DNA from: Gallionellaceae bacterium
GTDB taxonomy: Bacteria > Pseudomonadota > Gammaproteobacteria > Burkholderiales > Gallionellaceae
Direction: 5' to 3'
DNA length: 64,000 nucleotides
NCBI GenBank assembly: GCA_027448945.1
Contig: DAIDMQ010000016.1
Coordinates: 208,988-272,987 of the forward strand
Positions 18,198 through 27,259 of the stretch are shown here, in pieces. The position numbers and the translations under genes are program-made. The notes under the pieces were generated by a model. The model was not told where the DNA came from and did no database searches. It saw nothing but the letters and a program-made list of their open reading frames with translations. Within the stretch, counting starts at the first letter, position 1. Every line of letters starts with the position of its first letter.

Positions 18198-18629
18198 CTA
18201 TTTCTGTATCGGTAGTCCGGCGTCAGCCCAGCCGGCAATGCCAGCCTCCACATTCACCGCTTGCTTGTAACCCGCCTTATTCAACAGCTGCGTACCTTCG
18301 GGGCCGGTGGTCACACCATCGCCGCAATACACCACCACAGGCTGGTCGATAGCGCTTGCGATGGAGGAGGGGATGCCGGACTGCAAGATAGCCAGTGGCA
18401 AATTGATCGCGCCCCGAATATGACGACCCTGATACAACTCTGCACTGCGTACATCGATCACCAGCGCACCCGCATCGACCATCGCCTTGGCTTCGTTGAC
18501 CGTCACTTGTTTGACGCTATCGAAACGGTGTTTCTGCTGGTTGTGAGATACCAGCAGCACCATGGCAAGGATCGCCAAGAGCATCAATTGCCAGCGTTGG
18601 AGATTGAATCTTTTTATGGATGTGACCAT
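18198..18629 (-). CDS. Membrane-anchored rhodanese-like protein
   Basis: Using the ATG at 18629 the product has 143 residues: an N-terminal membrane anchor (WQLMLLAILAMVLLVSHN) followed by one rhodanese domain with ALVIDVRSAELYQGRHIRGA and the active loop VVYCGDGVTTG containing the catalytic cysteine. It probably faces the periplasm. The upstream in-frame start at 18701 would overlap the cNMP-binding gene by 38 bases and adds no domain, so the shorter form is preferred. Single-domain rhodaneses carry sulfane sulfur. Confidence 0.83.
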   Translation of the reverse strand: MVTSIKRFNLQRWQLMLLAILAMVLLVSHNQQKHRFDSVKQVTVNEAKAMVDAGALVIDVRSAELYQGRHIRGAINLPLAILQSGIPSSIASAIDQPVVVYCGDGVTTGPEGTQLLNKAGYKQAVNVEAGIAGWADAGLPIQK

Positions 18630-18663
18630 GGCTATTCCTCGCGCGCCTTGCGGCAATCTGGGT

Positions 18664-19149
18664 TTAGTAACGTCCTTTGGTCTTGTTGATGTAGTTGGCA
18701 AGCTCTTTGTGTTCCTGGTTCATGCGTGACAGGTTGGCATGAGTGACCTTGAACAGCGCGCGCATCACATTAAAGGCCAGACGCGGATCTTCGATTAGCA
18801 GTGACTCAAAATCGTTGGGTGTAAGCGTGTAGATTGTCGATGCGCCTACCGCATGTATCGTCGCACGGCGTGGGGATTGTTCGACGAAGGCGCGGGTGCC
18901 GGCACATTCGCCCACCTTCATGGTGTAAACAGGATTGTCCACACCGCTGGCATCCTTGCTGGTGACGGAAAGTTTGCCATGCGCGACCAGGAACAGCGTC
19001 TGATCTGTATCGCCTTCTTTGACCAGTAACTCGCCGTCTTTCAATTCGCGCACGCCGAGCTTTGCTGCCAGCACCTTGGCATTGGTTTCGGTCAGCTCGG
19101 AGCCAACGACGGAGTTGCGTACAATTTTGTAATCTACGATTTCATTCAT
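18664..19149 (-). CDS. Cyclic nucleotide-binding domain protein without a DNA-binding domain
   Basis: The 161-residue protein consists of one CRP-type effector domain: ELKDGELLVKEGDTDQTLFLVAHGKLSV and a phosphate-binding-cassette-like segment VGECAGTRAFVEQSPRRATIHA. It ends about 30 residues after the domain in a charged helix with no helix-turn-helix, so it is not a normal Crp/Fnr regulator. The ATG at 19149 follows AGGAGA at 9 bases. The rhodanese starts 35 bases after its stop on the same strand, so the two are probably one operon. A docking or sensory role is possible; ligand unknown. Confidence 0.75.
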   Translation of the reverse strand: MNEIVDYKIVRNSVVGSELTETNAKVLAAKLGVRELKDGELLVKEGDTDQTLFLVAHGKLSVTSKDASGVDNPVYTMKVGECAGTRAFVEQSPRRATIHAVGASTIYTLTPNDFESLLIEDPRLAFNVMRALFKVTHANLSRMNQEHKELANYINKTKGRY

Positions 19150-19263
19150 TTTCAATACTCTCCTGGGTGTTGTTTGGTTATTGCTTTGTTGGGTATCGCA
19201 TCGACATGACGCGATCGGGCGGGACTTTAACGGCTAGTTGCCGAATGGGTTTACAAGCGACGC

Positions 19264-19806
19264 TTATAAAAAGTCCAAATCCTTGCTCAGATTGGTGCTG
19301 GCGATCTCAAAATCGCCCATGATCTTTTTCCAATCACTCCCTTTGCGCGTATCCATATAGTCCAGGAAAGAAGCATCCGGGTCGTTCATCAGAATCGCGA
19401 CCGCATAGCCGTCGACATTGTTCTGCAACTTGATCATGGCATCATACTTGGTGCCGCTGGCGAGAGGATCGTCGATCAACACCGCCGCGTCTTCGAAGTA
19501 CACGCGAGGCAGGTCGTTCAGCAGACAGGTGGTGAAATCCGTCTTGATCTCTGCCAGCGCCTCGTCGAAACTGCGGAAAGTCGCGTAGTGTCCGTAGGGA
19601 TGTATCTCAAAATATTTTTGCACCGGCGGCGCTTGGTCCAGTTCATGCGATGCCTCGAACGCAGCCTCCACTTCGGCACGCTCACCGGTCTTGAGGTGGA
19701 TCTGGATCAACAGTGCCTCGGTGATGCCGGTAAAGCCCTGCGCTTGAAAATGCCTCACGATACGTTCGGCTGCTGCATTCGCTGCTTGGATAGAAGAATC
19801 GTTCAT
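19264..19806 (-). CDS. Conserved-looking protein of unknown function
   Basis: A 180-residue soluble protein with an acidic composition, rich in Asp and Ala, and no signal peptide, membrane segment or metal motif that I recognise. A GDFEIASTNLSKDLDFL C-terminus and the segment YFEIHPYGHYATFRSFDEAL are its clearest features. Codon use and a proper ATG support a real gene. It is divergently oriented from the cation-exchanger-like gene at 19947. Confidence 0.5.
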   Translation of the reverse strand: MNDSSIQAANAAAERIVRHFQAQGFTGITEALLIQIHLKTGERAEVEAAFEASHELDQAPPVQKYFEIHPYGHYATFRSFDEALAEIKTDFTTCLLNDLPRVYFEDAAVLIDDPLASGTKYDAMIKLQNNVDGYAVAILMNDPDASFLDYMDTRKGSDWKKIMGDFEIASTNLSKDLDFL

Positions 19807-19946
19807 GACGTGTTTCCGTGTTTCGGGGGGTGCAGTTTACAGAAAGCCGCAATGAATCGCCAAGACTAACAGGTGTTGATTTCACCCTTTATGCCGGGAG
19901 TCTTTAATGTGACTGTCATCAGGTACCGGATACGATTGACCGAGGC

Positions 19947-20999
19947 GTGAGGTGCAGTGATAATCCGCACGCATTTACAACCCCGTCCCCCAAACTTCCG
20001 GCAGGTGGCACCATCAAACTCGACACACTCATTGTCTATGCAGGCCAACCTTTAGTCGCATTGGCCATCTTCATTCTGGCGAACGCCGCGATGATCTGGC
20101 GCTTGCATGCGATGGAGACCAAGGGCTTTGAAGGCACGGTATTGGGCACACTGATCATGCCTTACTGTTCGGGCTTCGCGAATCTGGTATTCGCCTATGT
20201 GATGAGCAAGTCTGCCGACAATGGCGCCTTGGTGATCGAAAATTGTCTGGTCAACAACGCCACTAACCTGACTTTTATCATCGGCATGGCGGCGGTGTTC
20301 GGTGCGACGGCTGTTATACCGAAGAACAAGGCTTTGCAACGTAAGCATGCCGAGTTCGCACGCATCAACAAGCTCAATTTGCTGTTCACTTTGATTGCCC
20401 TATTCCTGTTCACGGGCACGCTGTGGGCTTTATCCAAAGACGGCGAACTGAATCTCTATGACGGCCTGATCTTGATCGGACTGTTCGTGTTCTGGCAGAT
20501 ACTGCATGTCTTTGAAGTCCTCAAAGACAACATCCGTAACAACAAGTCCTTCCACTGGTCCATCGTGATTGATCTGCTGCTGATCGCGGCCTGTGCTTAT
20601 TGCATCTATTTCTCGGTCGATCATTTGGTGAACTGGATATCCAACACCCAAGACCCGCTGTTCAGTTTCGCCAAGATTGGTTGGGTCAGCGGTTTGCTGA
20701 TGGTCGTGCCGAATGCTTTCCTGGCGCTTTATTACGCCTATAAAGGCCGGCAGGACATCGTGCTCACTTCACAGATCGGTGACGGCCACATTTGCATTCC
20801 GATGTGCATAGGTTTGTTCGCGGTATCCAATCCCATACACATACCCGCTTCTTTCCAGAACGGTGCGTACATCATTCTGGGTGCGGGCTTGACACTGTTC
20901 CTGCTGGTCGCAGCCTTGGGTCGCATCCCGCGCGCGGTGGGCGTCGTACTGATCGCGGCTTACGGGGTATTCCTCTACAACGGACTGCTGAGTAATTAA
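19947..20999 (+). CDS. Divergent sodium/calcium exchanger-like membrane protein
   Basis: The frame gives up to 350 residues from a GTG, with about ten membrane helices. Two internal segments resemble the alpha-repeats of the CaCA cation/calcium exchanger superfamily: PYCSGFANLVFAYVM with ENCLVNNATNLTFIIG (residues about 70-115), and VPNAFLALYYAYKG with QIGDGHICIPMCIG (about 255-295). The usual GSNxxN-type ion-binding residues are only partly kept, so transport activity is not certain. The first 20 residues are not hydrophobic and the true start may lie slightly downstream, but no ATG occurs before the first helix. Confidence 0.6.
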   Translation: MRCSDNPHAFTTPSPKLPAGGTIKLDTLIVYAGQPLVALAIFILANAAMIWRLHAMETKGFEGTVLGTLIMPYCSGFANLVFAYVMSKSADNGALVIENCLVNNATNLTFIIGMAAVFGATAVIPKNKALQRKHAEFARINKLNLLFTLIALFLFTGTLWALSKDGELNLYDGLILIGLFVFWQILHVFEVLKDNIRNNKSFHWSIVIDLLLIAACAYCIYFSVDHLVNWISNTQDPLFSFAKIGWVSGLLMVVPNAFLALYYAYKGRQDIVLTSQIGDGHICIPMCIGLFAVSNPIHIPASFQNGAYIILGAGLTLFLLVAALGRIPRAVGVVLIAAYGVFLYNGLLSN

Positions 21000-21005
21000 G
21001 CGGTC

Positions 21006-21551
21006 TCAGCTCATTCTGATTGAACGCAACATCGCTTCGAAATCCCCGGTCGGCCGGTGCGCCGCATCGGCAGGACCGCTGAAGCCTATGATCAGACAAT
21101 AGCGGTGCGCCATCAGCACCAGCAGTTCGGAAATAGAGCGGAACTTCGCGCCTTGCTGATTAAGCACCGACATGCCCGCCTTGACATAGACGCCCACGCT
21201 GCCAGCCACCAGATATGGCTCTTCCCGGTCCAACAGCTCGAAGTCCGGATACGCACCTGCAAGTTGTTCCAGTACGATGTCCACCACCCCGCCGGGCCCG
21301 CCCATGAACTCGACCACGCCGAGTTGTTTGGCGGTGCACTGGATCATCGGCAGTGCGTAATGCCCATCTGCTTGCGGCATGCCAAGACTGAGGAAGGGAT
21401 GATCGGTATTCGCGGTGAGCAAGGCCTCGACCTTGTCCGAGGTCGGTGCGGCGCTGAACTTGGCTTTCTTCGCCCAGGCATCGGGCAACACTTCCCAGCC
21501 ATCGGGGATGTTGCATTCGAAAGCGAGCAGCGGTTCCGTGTAGTAATTCAT
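21006..21551 (-). CDS. Protein of unknown function, third gene of a peptidase/hydrolase operon
   Basis: From the ATG at 21551 the product has 181 residues. It is soluble, without signal peptide. Overall look (ECNIPDGWEVLPDAW near the N-terminus, then EEPYLVAGSVGVYVKAGMS and YCLIIGFSGPAD) recalls small DcrB-type or stress-associated mixed alpha/beta domains, but I cannot assign a family. Its ATG lies 2 bases after the alpha/beta hydrolase stop, so it is translated as part of the operon. Confidence 0.5.
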   Translation of the reverse strand: MNYYTEPLLAFECNIPDGWEVLPDAWAKKAKFSAAPTSDKVEALLTANTDHPFLSLGMPQADGHYALPMIQCTAKQLGVVEFMGGPGGVVDIVLEQLAGAYPDFELLDREEPYLVAGSVGVYVKAGMSVLNQQGAKFRSISELLVLMAHRYCLIIGFSGPADAAHRPTGDFEAMLRSIRMS

Positions 21552-21553
21552 CG

Positions 21554-22327
21554 TTAGCGTTGCGCTAGCTCTGTAGAGGATAGCCATACTTTAACCCGCT
21601 GCACGACCCAAGCACCATCGTCCAAAGGCAGATCATGTCCCGCGCTGGCATGCAGCTTGAGCTCGCATTGCCAGCGTTGCGCCAGCGTCACGGAGCACTG
21701 CGCATCGACCAACTTGTCCTTTTCGGCGGCCATTAATAACACCGGCACTTTGGGGGTGCCCAGAGGCGCGCGAAAACGCACCGCTGCGCGCAGTTGTCTC
21801 AGGCTGTTGGCAAGGCTGACGGGATACTCGCGCGCATAGTCTATCCAGCGCGCCAATATCATCGGGCTATCCCCGGCGTTGCGCCGCAGATTGCTGGTGA
21901 GATCGAGGATGTGTCGCTCTTTCTGCGCTGTCGATCCGAACACGCCGTCGCGTATCAAGCCGGGATAGTTGACGGGGCGCAGCCGTTGATAGAAAGGGTT
22001 GAGCGGGGCGAGACTGGTATTGATCAGCACCATCTTCTCTACTTCTTGCGGATGATGTTCGCTCCAGGCCACCGCGACCATCGCGCCCAGCGAGAGTGCC
22101 AACACGCGGTAGGGCGGCGGATAGCCGAGAGCCAATAACTGCGCACGACAGTGTTCCGCCATCGCTTCTATTGTTGCAGGGCTGTCTTGCCCATGCAGAC
22201 TGCCATTGCCGGGGAGATCAAGCGCGATGACTGGTTGGGTGCCCACGCCCGCCTGGAAGAGGTCCAAGAATTCGCCCCAGTGGCGCTGCTCGCGTATCAA
22301 GCCGCGCAATAGCACCCAAGTCGTCAT
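21554..22327 (-). CDS. Alpha/beta-fold hydrolase
   Basis: Starting at the ATG at 22327 (which overlaps the preceding peptidase stop as ATGA) the product has 257 residues. It has an alpha/beta hydrolase fold: LLRGLIREQRHWGEF near the oxyanion region, ALDLPGNG, the nucleophile elbow ALSLGAMVA with the catalytic serine near residue 95, an acid in AAEKDKLVD and a histidine in SAGHDLPLDD. A longer upstream extension is simply read-through across the neighbour and should be ignored. Substrate unknown. Confidence 0.8.
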   Translation of the reverse strand: MTTWVLLRGLIREQRHWGEFLDLFQAGVGTQPVIALDLPGNGSLHGQDSPATIEAMAEHCRAQLLALGYPPPYRVLALSLGAMVAVAWSEHHPQEVEKMVLINTSLAPLNPFYQRLRPVNYPGLIRDGVFGSTAQKERHILDLTSNLRRNAGDSPMILARWIDYAREYPVSLANSLRQLRAAVRFRAPLGTPKVPVLLMAAEKDKLVDAQCSVTLAQRWQCELKLHASAGHDLPLDDGAWVVQRVKVWLSSTELAQR

Positions 22328-23334
22328 GACTTGTACCAGCGCGCCACGGCACGTTCCTGCAAGCGCTCGCGGGGCGGCCCGGAGACTTGCCAATTCTCTT
22401 GGCTGCATGCGGCGCGTACCAGGAAATCCAGCCACACCGAATGGCCGCGCAACACCCTTTGCAAACGATGTTCGACCCTGGGATTGAAGATGCCTTGACG
22501 CGAGAAGAATTGGCGCGGGTTCTTCTTCACCCATAACCAAGAGCCCATCTCTAAAGTCAGTGGCAAGAAAGTCTTGCTCGCATCTTGTTGCGCTTGCAGA
22601 TAGAGATAATCCCAGATGTCGCCATGCGTGCGGTATTGCGTGCTCTGCGGCTCGAACAGGTATTTGTTGTTGGGATGAGCTTGGTGAAACAGTTCTTCCA
22701 GCCTGTGTATCTCGGCCAGATGCGCGATCGGTTCGACGGTATGCGCATGCGGAAACCAGATGCGGTCACGCGCACCGAAACCGGAATGGCAATCGACCGA
22801 GATGCTGAACTCGCGCGACAATAATTCTTCGCTTACGGCTTTGCACAAGGCCTGATTCTCGATTTCCATTTCGTTGCAAGCTAGGCCGCGATACCAAGGC
22901 AAATGCCGGCTGATGCGATGCCCGCCCAACAGGAAAGGCACTTTGCCGGCCGCTTCTATGGGCGCGTTGCGCATCAGATCGACGCCGCGTGGATTGCAGC
23001 GTGTGGCTTGCCACATACCGCCCGGATTGACCAGTGGCATGAACACCAAACGGATGTTTTCGAGTGAGTGATGCAAGCTCTTGTCCCACGCCAGACGCGA
23101 GATCAAACCGCGCAGAAAATACAGCAACACATGGGTACCGATGCGTTCCAAGCCATGCACGCCGCCAAAGAAACCGATTGCGGGCAGCTTGGGGTCGGGG
23201 TTGCCTAAAGATAGTTGATAGACGGGAAAGCGCTTGTTGCCGACGCTGACTTCGCAAGCGACTTTCGTATCAAGATGCCTGGCACCGAGTTCCAGTAATT
23301 GTTCGAGTTCGGTTAATTCAGGCAAGAGGCACAT
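22324..23334 (-). CDS. M14-family zinc carboxypeptidase-like protein
   Basis: The 336-residue cytosolic protein has M14 peptidase hallmarks: GGVHGLERIG near residue 57 (the H-x-x-E zinc pair), PLVNPGG with CNPRGVDLMRN (substrate-binding Arg/Asn region) and ISVDCHSGFG near residue 177 (third zinc His). A catalytic Glu fits LTLEMGSW near residue 265. No signal peptide is seen. It heads a three-gene operon with a hydrolase (4-base overlap) and a small unknown gene. It could act on peptides or on a peptidoglycan fragment inside the cell. Confidence 0.78.
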   Translation of the reverse strand: MCLLPELTELEQLLELGARHLDTKVACEVSVGNKRFPVYQLSLGNPDPKLPAIGFFGGVHGLERIGTHVLLYFLRGLISRLAWDKSLHHSLENIRLVFMPLVNPGGMWQATRCNPRGVDLMRNAPIEAAGKVPFLLGGHRISRHLPWYRGLACNEMEIENQALCKAVSEELLSREFSISVDCHSGFGARDRIWFPHAHTVEPIAHLAEIHRLEELFHQAHPNNKYLFEPQSTQYRTHGDIWDYLYLQAQQDASKTFLPLTLEMGSWLWVKKNPRQFFSRQGIFNPRVEHRLQRVLRGHSVWLDFLVRAACSQENWQVSGPPRERLQERAVARWYKS

Positions 23335-23381
23335 ATCGCAGATTCCGCTGAACGCCGGCTAGAGATTGGGTATCCCAAACA

Positions 23382-23945
23382 TCAGGCGTGCTGTCCTGCG
23401 GCAAACTCGAAATGACAGGGTGACAGCAGATGATGCGCCAATAGCTCGGCATCGTCTGAACCATAATGCGCTGCAAAATTTGCCAGCCTTGCATCGTGTG
23501 CCTCGGATAAGGCGCTTATCAATAGTTTGGCCGCTTCGCGAGGCGAGCTTCTGCCTGCCACGAAACTGGGGCTGTCTTTGTAATGGGTCAGCAATTGTGC
23601 GCGATGGTCGAGGTAGAGCGGGCTTGCCTTGGCGTATTCGAGGTGGTCTTTTTTGAGTTGGACTTGTGCGTCGATCTGGGCATCGGATTCTTTGTAATGC
23701 GCCTTCTCGGCGTCCGACCAATGTGGCTTATCGCCTTGTTTCTCGCGCAATGTGGCGAAGGTGTGCTTGAGGGTAATCTGCGAATGCGTCTTGGCGTCGC
23801 GGAACACATGCACCATTTCTTTGCCATGCCCCTCGGTGCCGACATAGCGCATCTCTGCTTTGATACGTCTGGGGTTGAACAGGAACTGACGGTGGCAAGC
23901 CGCACATAAAATTTCAAACAACTCATCCAGCTTGGCATTATTCAT
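23382..23945 (-). CDS. Unknown protein with CxxC motif
   Basis: A 187-residue hydrophilic protein. Near the N-terminus it has EILCAACHRQF, a CxxCH sequence, but without a signal peptide it is not expected to bind haem; a metal site is more likely. The centre is a charged helical stretch (residues about 60-115) rich in Lys, His and Asp. No family recognised. It starts from an ATG at 23945 with a TTCC-adjacent weak ribosome binding site. Confidence 0.5.
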   Translation of the reverse strand: MNNAKLDELFEILCAACHRQFLFNPRRIKAEMRYVGTEGHGKEMVHVFRDAKTHSQITLKHTFATLREKQGDKPHWSDAEKAHYKESDAQIDAQVQLKKDHLEYAKASPLYLDHRAQLLTHYKDSPSFVAGRSSPREAAKLLISALSEAHDARLANFAAHYGSDDAELLAHHLLSPCHFEFAAGQHA

Positions 23946-24097
23946 GGAGCAGTTCCTTGGGTGGTTTTACGACGTCAATGTTAATCCGCCTGCAAGCTGA
24001 TACGGAATCCGTGCGTCTGTCGCAAGAATACAGGCAATTGCAACACGGCATCCGTTCTAATACGACGTAATTGGCCTCACACCACAGACGCTAGTTC

Positions 24098-24871
24098 TTA
24101 CTTCTGGCACAGGGCGCGCGCCGTTTCCAATGCCAGTTTCAGTTTGGCCGATTCTTCCGGGGTGCTGACCAGGTACATCAAGCGCACCCTGTCGGTGTAG
24201 TAGTCACTTGTACCGCTGCCCTTGGGATAGCCGTATTGATCGGCGACCCACAGGTCATCCCGCAAGGTGCCGAAGTAAGCGATAGGCCCGGGCATGGTGA
24301 AGGGCCTTTCCTTGTCTATAGTTTGCTCCAACACCGAGATGGAAAACTCGCTGCGTTCGTCACGAATACGCTTGGTCAGCGCGATGCCGTAGGCTTTCAA
24401 GCCGCCACCCAAAGAATCGACCTCGCCCAGATCGCTGATTGCATCAGCTTCTACGGTCTTGAGGTTCACGCTGGAATGGATCTTGAAATGCCGGCGCTTG
24501 GAAAAGGCATTGCCGTGATCGACATGCACCAACTCGTCAACTTGCAAGTTACAGCCGGCAAAGTTCGCAGCACGCGAGATGTTCTCGGGGTCGTTCTTCT
24601 GCACGGTTTTTTCAACCACAGGCCGGTTCAGGATTTCCAGCACGTTACGTTGTGCGTCTGCCAGTTTCGGGTCGGCGGAGAGCTGCATGACCGGCACAAC
24701 ATACGTCACGATGGGAGTGCCGCCTTCCATGGCGCAAGCGGGCGCTGCCAGCACCACCATAGAGCCGCCTTTGAGCCGGCAGTCTTTGACAGTGTCTTCG
24801 GCAAATGCAGGGGTGAGGGCGGTGAGGGTAAGTGTGGCGAGGATGGCGGTGCGCAACGACTGCTTAAACAT
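24098..24871 (-). CDS. Exported protein of unknown function
   Basis: The 257-residue product has a typical signal peptide (MFKQSLRTAILATLTLTALTPAFA, cleavage before EDT). The mature protein has four cysteines that may form two disulfides (KDCRLKGG, PACAMEGG, AGCNLQVD, ALCQK). It is mixed alpha/beta with no recognised catalytic motif. A periplasmic or secreted location is inferred. It stands alone, with about 50 bases to the exonuclease-like gene upstream on the same strand. Confidence 0.55.
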   Translation of the reverse strand: MFKQSLRTAILATLTLTALTPAFAEDTVKDCRLKGGSMVVLAAPACAMEGGTPIVTYVVPVMQLSADPKLADAQRNVLEILNRPVVEKTVQKNDPENISRAANFAGCNLQVDELVHVDHGNAFSKRRHFKIHSSVNLKTVEADAISDLGEVDSLGGGLKAYGIALTKRIRDERSEFSISVLEQTIDKERPFTMPGPIAYFGTLRDDLWVADQYGYPKGSGTSDYYTDRVRLMYLVSTPEESAKLKLALETARALCQK

Positions 24872-24921
24872 GCAAGACTCCTAATGAATTTGATGGTGCA
24901 TCTTGCGCGATGATAGCAAAA

Positions 24922-25548
24922 CTAAGCTGCATTAATGTGACTCATGAGGTCTGTTCCCGGGGTTGCTTGCAACGCCTGATATACCTTGAGCGCACCATAG
25001 GCATCATTCGCCGCGTAGAGCAATTGCTGCGGGGTGAGTTCATGTCTCGCCCAGTTGGAGGTGGTGGCGTGTTTAGACTTGACGAAGCGTTGTCCGAACA
25101 TCAGCCCCACCGCCGTGCGCACACCGATCTCTTTTTGGTAACCGTCTTTGCTGAATATCGCGTTCAAATCGATCACGCCCTGCATCTTGATCCCCAGCTT
25201 GGCGTGGATATGGCTGCTATCCGATTTCAAGCCAAAGCCGGCTTTGATCAATTGCGCCGATTGCAGCAAGTCACGCAGAAAGGGGTGCGACTCGCTGTGA
25301 TGCATCTGGAACAGGTAGGCTTTGTCGGGCAAAGCGAACTGCACCAAATGCGGCCCGCTACTCACTTCGCCAACCGAAAAAGTTGGTTTGGATTCGGTAT
25401 CAAAGCCGACCGCGCCCGCCGCCATGATGGCAGCACGGGCAGCGGTGAATGCCCGAAGATCTTGCGGCACGCAGATCTGTTCCAGCGTCAGCCCGACAAA
25501 GGGCGGCATCAAGGCAATCTCGGTCTTGCCGGGTGCGGGAGTCTTCAT
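24922..25548 (-). CDS. 3'-5' exonuclease domain protein (DEDDy type)
   Basis: The 208-residue protein is a stand-alone DnaQ/RNase D-type exonuclease domain. The DEDD residues are visible: GFDTESKP near residue 48 (D and E), GLKSDSSHI near 107 (third acid) and YAANDAYGAL near 181 (Y-x3-D, class DEDDy). Such single-domain proteins process RNA 3' ends or trim DNA. It lies between two unrelated exported proteins. Confidence 0.82.
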   Translation of the reverse strand: MKTPAPGKTEIALMPPFVGLTLEQICVPQDLRAFTAARAAIMAAGAVGFDTESKPTFSVGEVSSGPHLVQFALPDKAYLFQMHHSESHPFLRDLLQSAQLIKAGFGLKSDSSHIHAKLGIKMQGVIDLNAIFSKDGYQKEIGVRTAVGLMFGQRFVKSKHATTSNWARHELTPQQLLYAANDAYGALKVYQALQATPGTDLMSHINAA

Positions 25549-25578
25549 TTGCTGATACGGGGTGAGGGCATGGCCGGG

Positions 25579-27015
25579 CTAGAACAACGGCAGGCCTGCC
25601 GCAGTCATGACTGCATCCATGGCGGTTTTATTGAGTCGGCCTGTGATGTTGCCGCCCCCGTTTGAGCGGCTTATAGCATCCAGATCGGCGGACCATCCGG
25701 CCGTTTGCATGAGTCCGGACTTCAAACCGCCATTGACGACGGCAAGAAAAGTCTCGTGTTTTATTGCCGCCTGGAAGGGATCGGTAGTGAAGAATGGGCT
25801 GGCCAGCGGCGAGCCGGCGGTCGCGACAAAGTTGCTGAAGCGCGTAATGGCCTGGGTGCGCACGGTCATAAAATCCGCATCCACGGTACCCAGCGGGGTG
25901 TTGGTCGTGTAGCCCGCCGGTGCGGTGACGGTGTTGATCGTGACGCAGGTATAAGCACCCGCCGCACTCATATTCATCGACTGGGTATAGACATCGAATC
26001 GGGCTGAGTTTGCAATTGCAGGCACCGGTTGGGTCGCCGAATACACCAGTTCCAAATTATCGAAACACAAGGGATTGCTGGCGGTAAACACCGAGGCATT
26101 CGCAACGTTAAGATTATTGATCAGCATGCTGATGGGCGTGCTCACGGCATTGCTGGTGCTATAGGATGCGGAGCTATTGTTGGTCAAAAAAGGCGCGCGG
26201 CTGGCATCCAATATCGCGTAGCTATCCTGGCTACTGACGCCGCCGGTCAGCAGCCAGTCTATCGAGCCGGCCGGATAGACTGCATTGGCCGAGATGGCAT
26301 TGCTGAACATCGCCGCGCCACCGTTGCCTTGTGCATTCATCGCGTATTGGTCGTTGACGTTCACCAAGGAAGAGGAGGCGGCCAGACCTGCGGTCGGCAA
26401 CTGGAACTGCATCGGGATGCCGCTATACGCGATAGGGCGTCCGGCGATGTTGAGCGCATTCGGTGTCAAATTCATCGCGCCCAGATAAGGGTCCAATAAG
26501 GTCACGCTACCGTTGGGGTTGCTGGTCATTTGCACGACAGCGTTGTCGGCGACCCAAGTGCCCGCCGCATTCAGATAGTAAGCGCCGGTTTGCGCCTGAT
26601 TAACCCAGGCACCCGCATTCAATGCTACCGTCGCCAGGTTCTGATTGGCGACAGTGCCGGCGATGGCCGCAGTCTGGGTGACACCCGATGGCAGTTGCGC
26701 AAGCACATTTAATTGTGCGACCACGCCTGCGGTGAACTGCTTGAGACCCGTCGCAGTCAACGCAGTGAAATAAGCACTGGTAGTGTTCGGATTGAGCGTG
26801 CCCAAGGTGGCGGGAACGCCCGAAGTCACCGGTGTGATCGCACCCGGAGTCGTCGGTGCAGTCGCAATTGGCGCGGCGGGTGCGGCTGCATTTGTCCCAG
26901 GAGCCGGAGCGATCTCACCACCGCCGCCGCCGCATCCGGCCAACAAAAATACGAGGCATGCGCAAGCAGTCACCGGCAGGCGAAATTTCGAGTTTTTTGT
27001 ATGGGATATATTCAT
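25579..27015 (-). CDS. Large lipoprotein of unknown function
   Basis: The 478-residue protein has a lipoprotein signal peptide with the lipobox LLAGC at about residue 28, followed by a Gly tract and an Ala/Pro/Thr-rich linker (residues 28-70), then a Ser/Ala/Asn-rich domain. A repeated VATAGSPLASPFFTTDPFQ-type stretch near the end and the absence of catalytic motifs suggest an outer-membrane-anchored binding or structural protein. No family recognised. Ends 30 bases before the exonuclease start on the same strand. Confidence 0.6.
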   Translation of the reverse strand: MNISHTKNSKFRLPVTACACLVFLLAGCGGGGGEIAPAPGTNAAAPAAPIATAPTTPGAITPVTSGVPATLGTLNPNTTSAYFTALTATGLKQFTAGVVAQLNVLAQLPSGVTQTAAIAGTVANQNLATVALNAGAWVNQAQTGAYYLNAAGTWVADNAVVQMTSNPNGSVTLLDPYLGAMNLTPNALNIAGRPIAYSGIPMQFQLPTAGLAASSSLVNVNDQYAMNAQGNGGAAMFSNAISANAVYPAGSIDWLLTGGVSSQDSYAILDASRAPFLTNNSSASYSTSNAVSTPISMLINNLNVANASVFTASNPLCFDNLELVYSATQPVPAIANSARFDVYTQSMNMSAAGAYTCVTINTVTAPAGYTTNTPLGTVDADFMTVRTQAITRFSNFVATAGSPLASPFFTTDPFQAAIKHETFLAVVNGGLKSGLMQTAGWSADLDAISRSNGGGNITGRLNKTAMDAVMTAAGLPLF

Positions 27016-27259
27016 GGCGAACGTTTACAGCATAGCGTTAAGTCTGGCAACGCGACATTCTAAGTGAATCGGGGTGACGCACGGTTGAATTTTGATGGTC
27101 TACCCGGCCCCACTTGTTTTGGGGGATATTCGCGGGCGGAAAAAATTGGGTCTAACCATGTCGCGTGATCTCGCCTGAATGCGGACCCGCATCCGCCCTA
27201 ATAAGCGCGGCCCCCGCTGAATCATGATGCGTGGGCAAGGGGCACGCTTTGAACGGGCA

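Noticed and set aside
21554..22540. Longer alpha/beta hydrolase start at 22540
   Set aside because: The added N-terminus is out-of-frame overlap with the M14 peptidase gene; ATG 22327 overlaps its stop cleanly.
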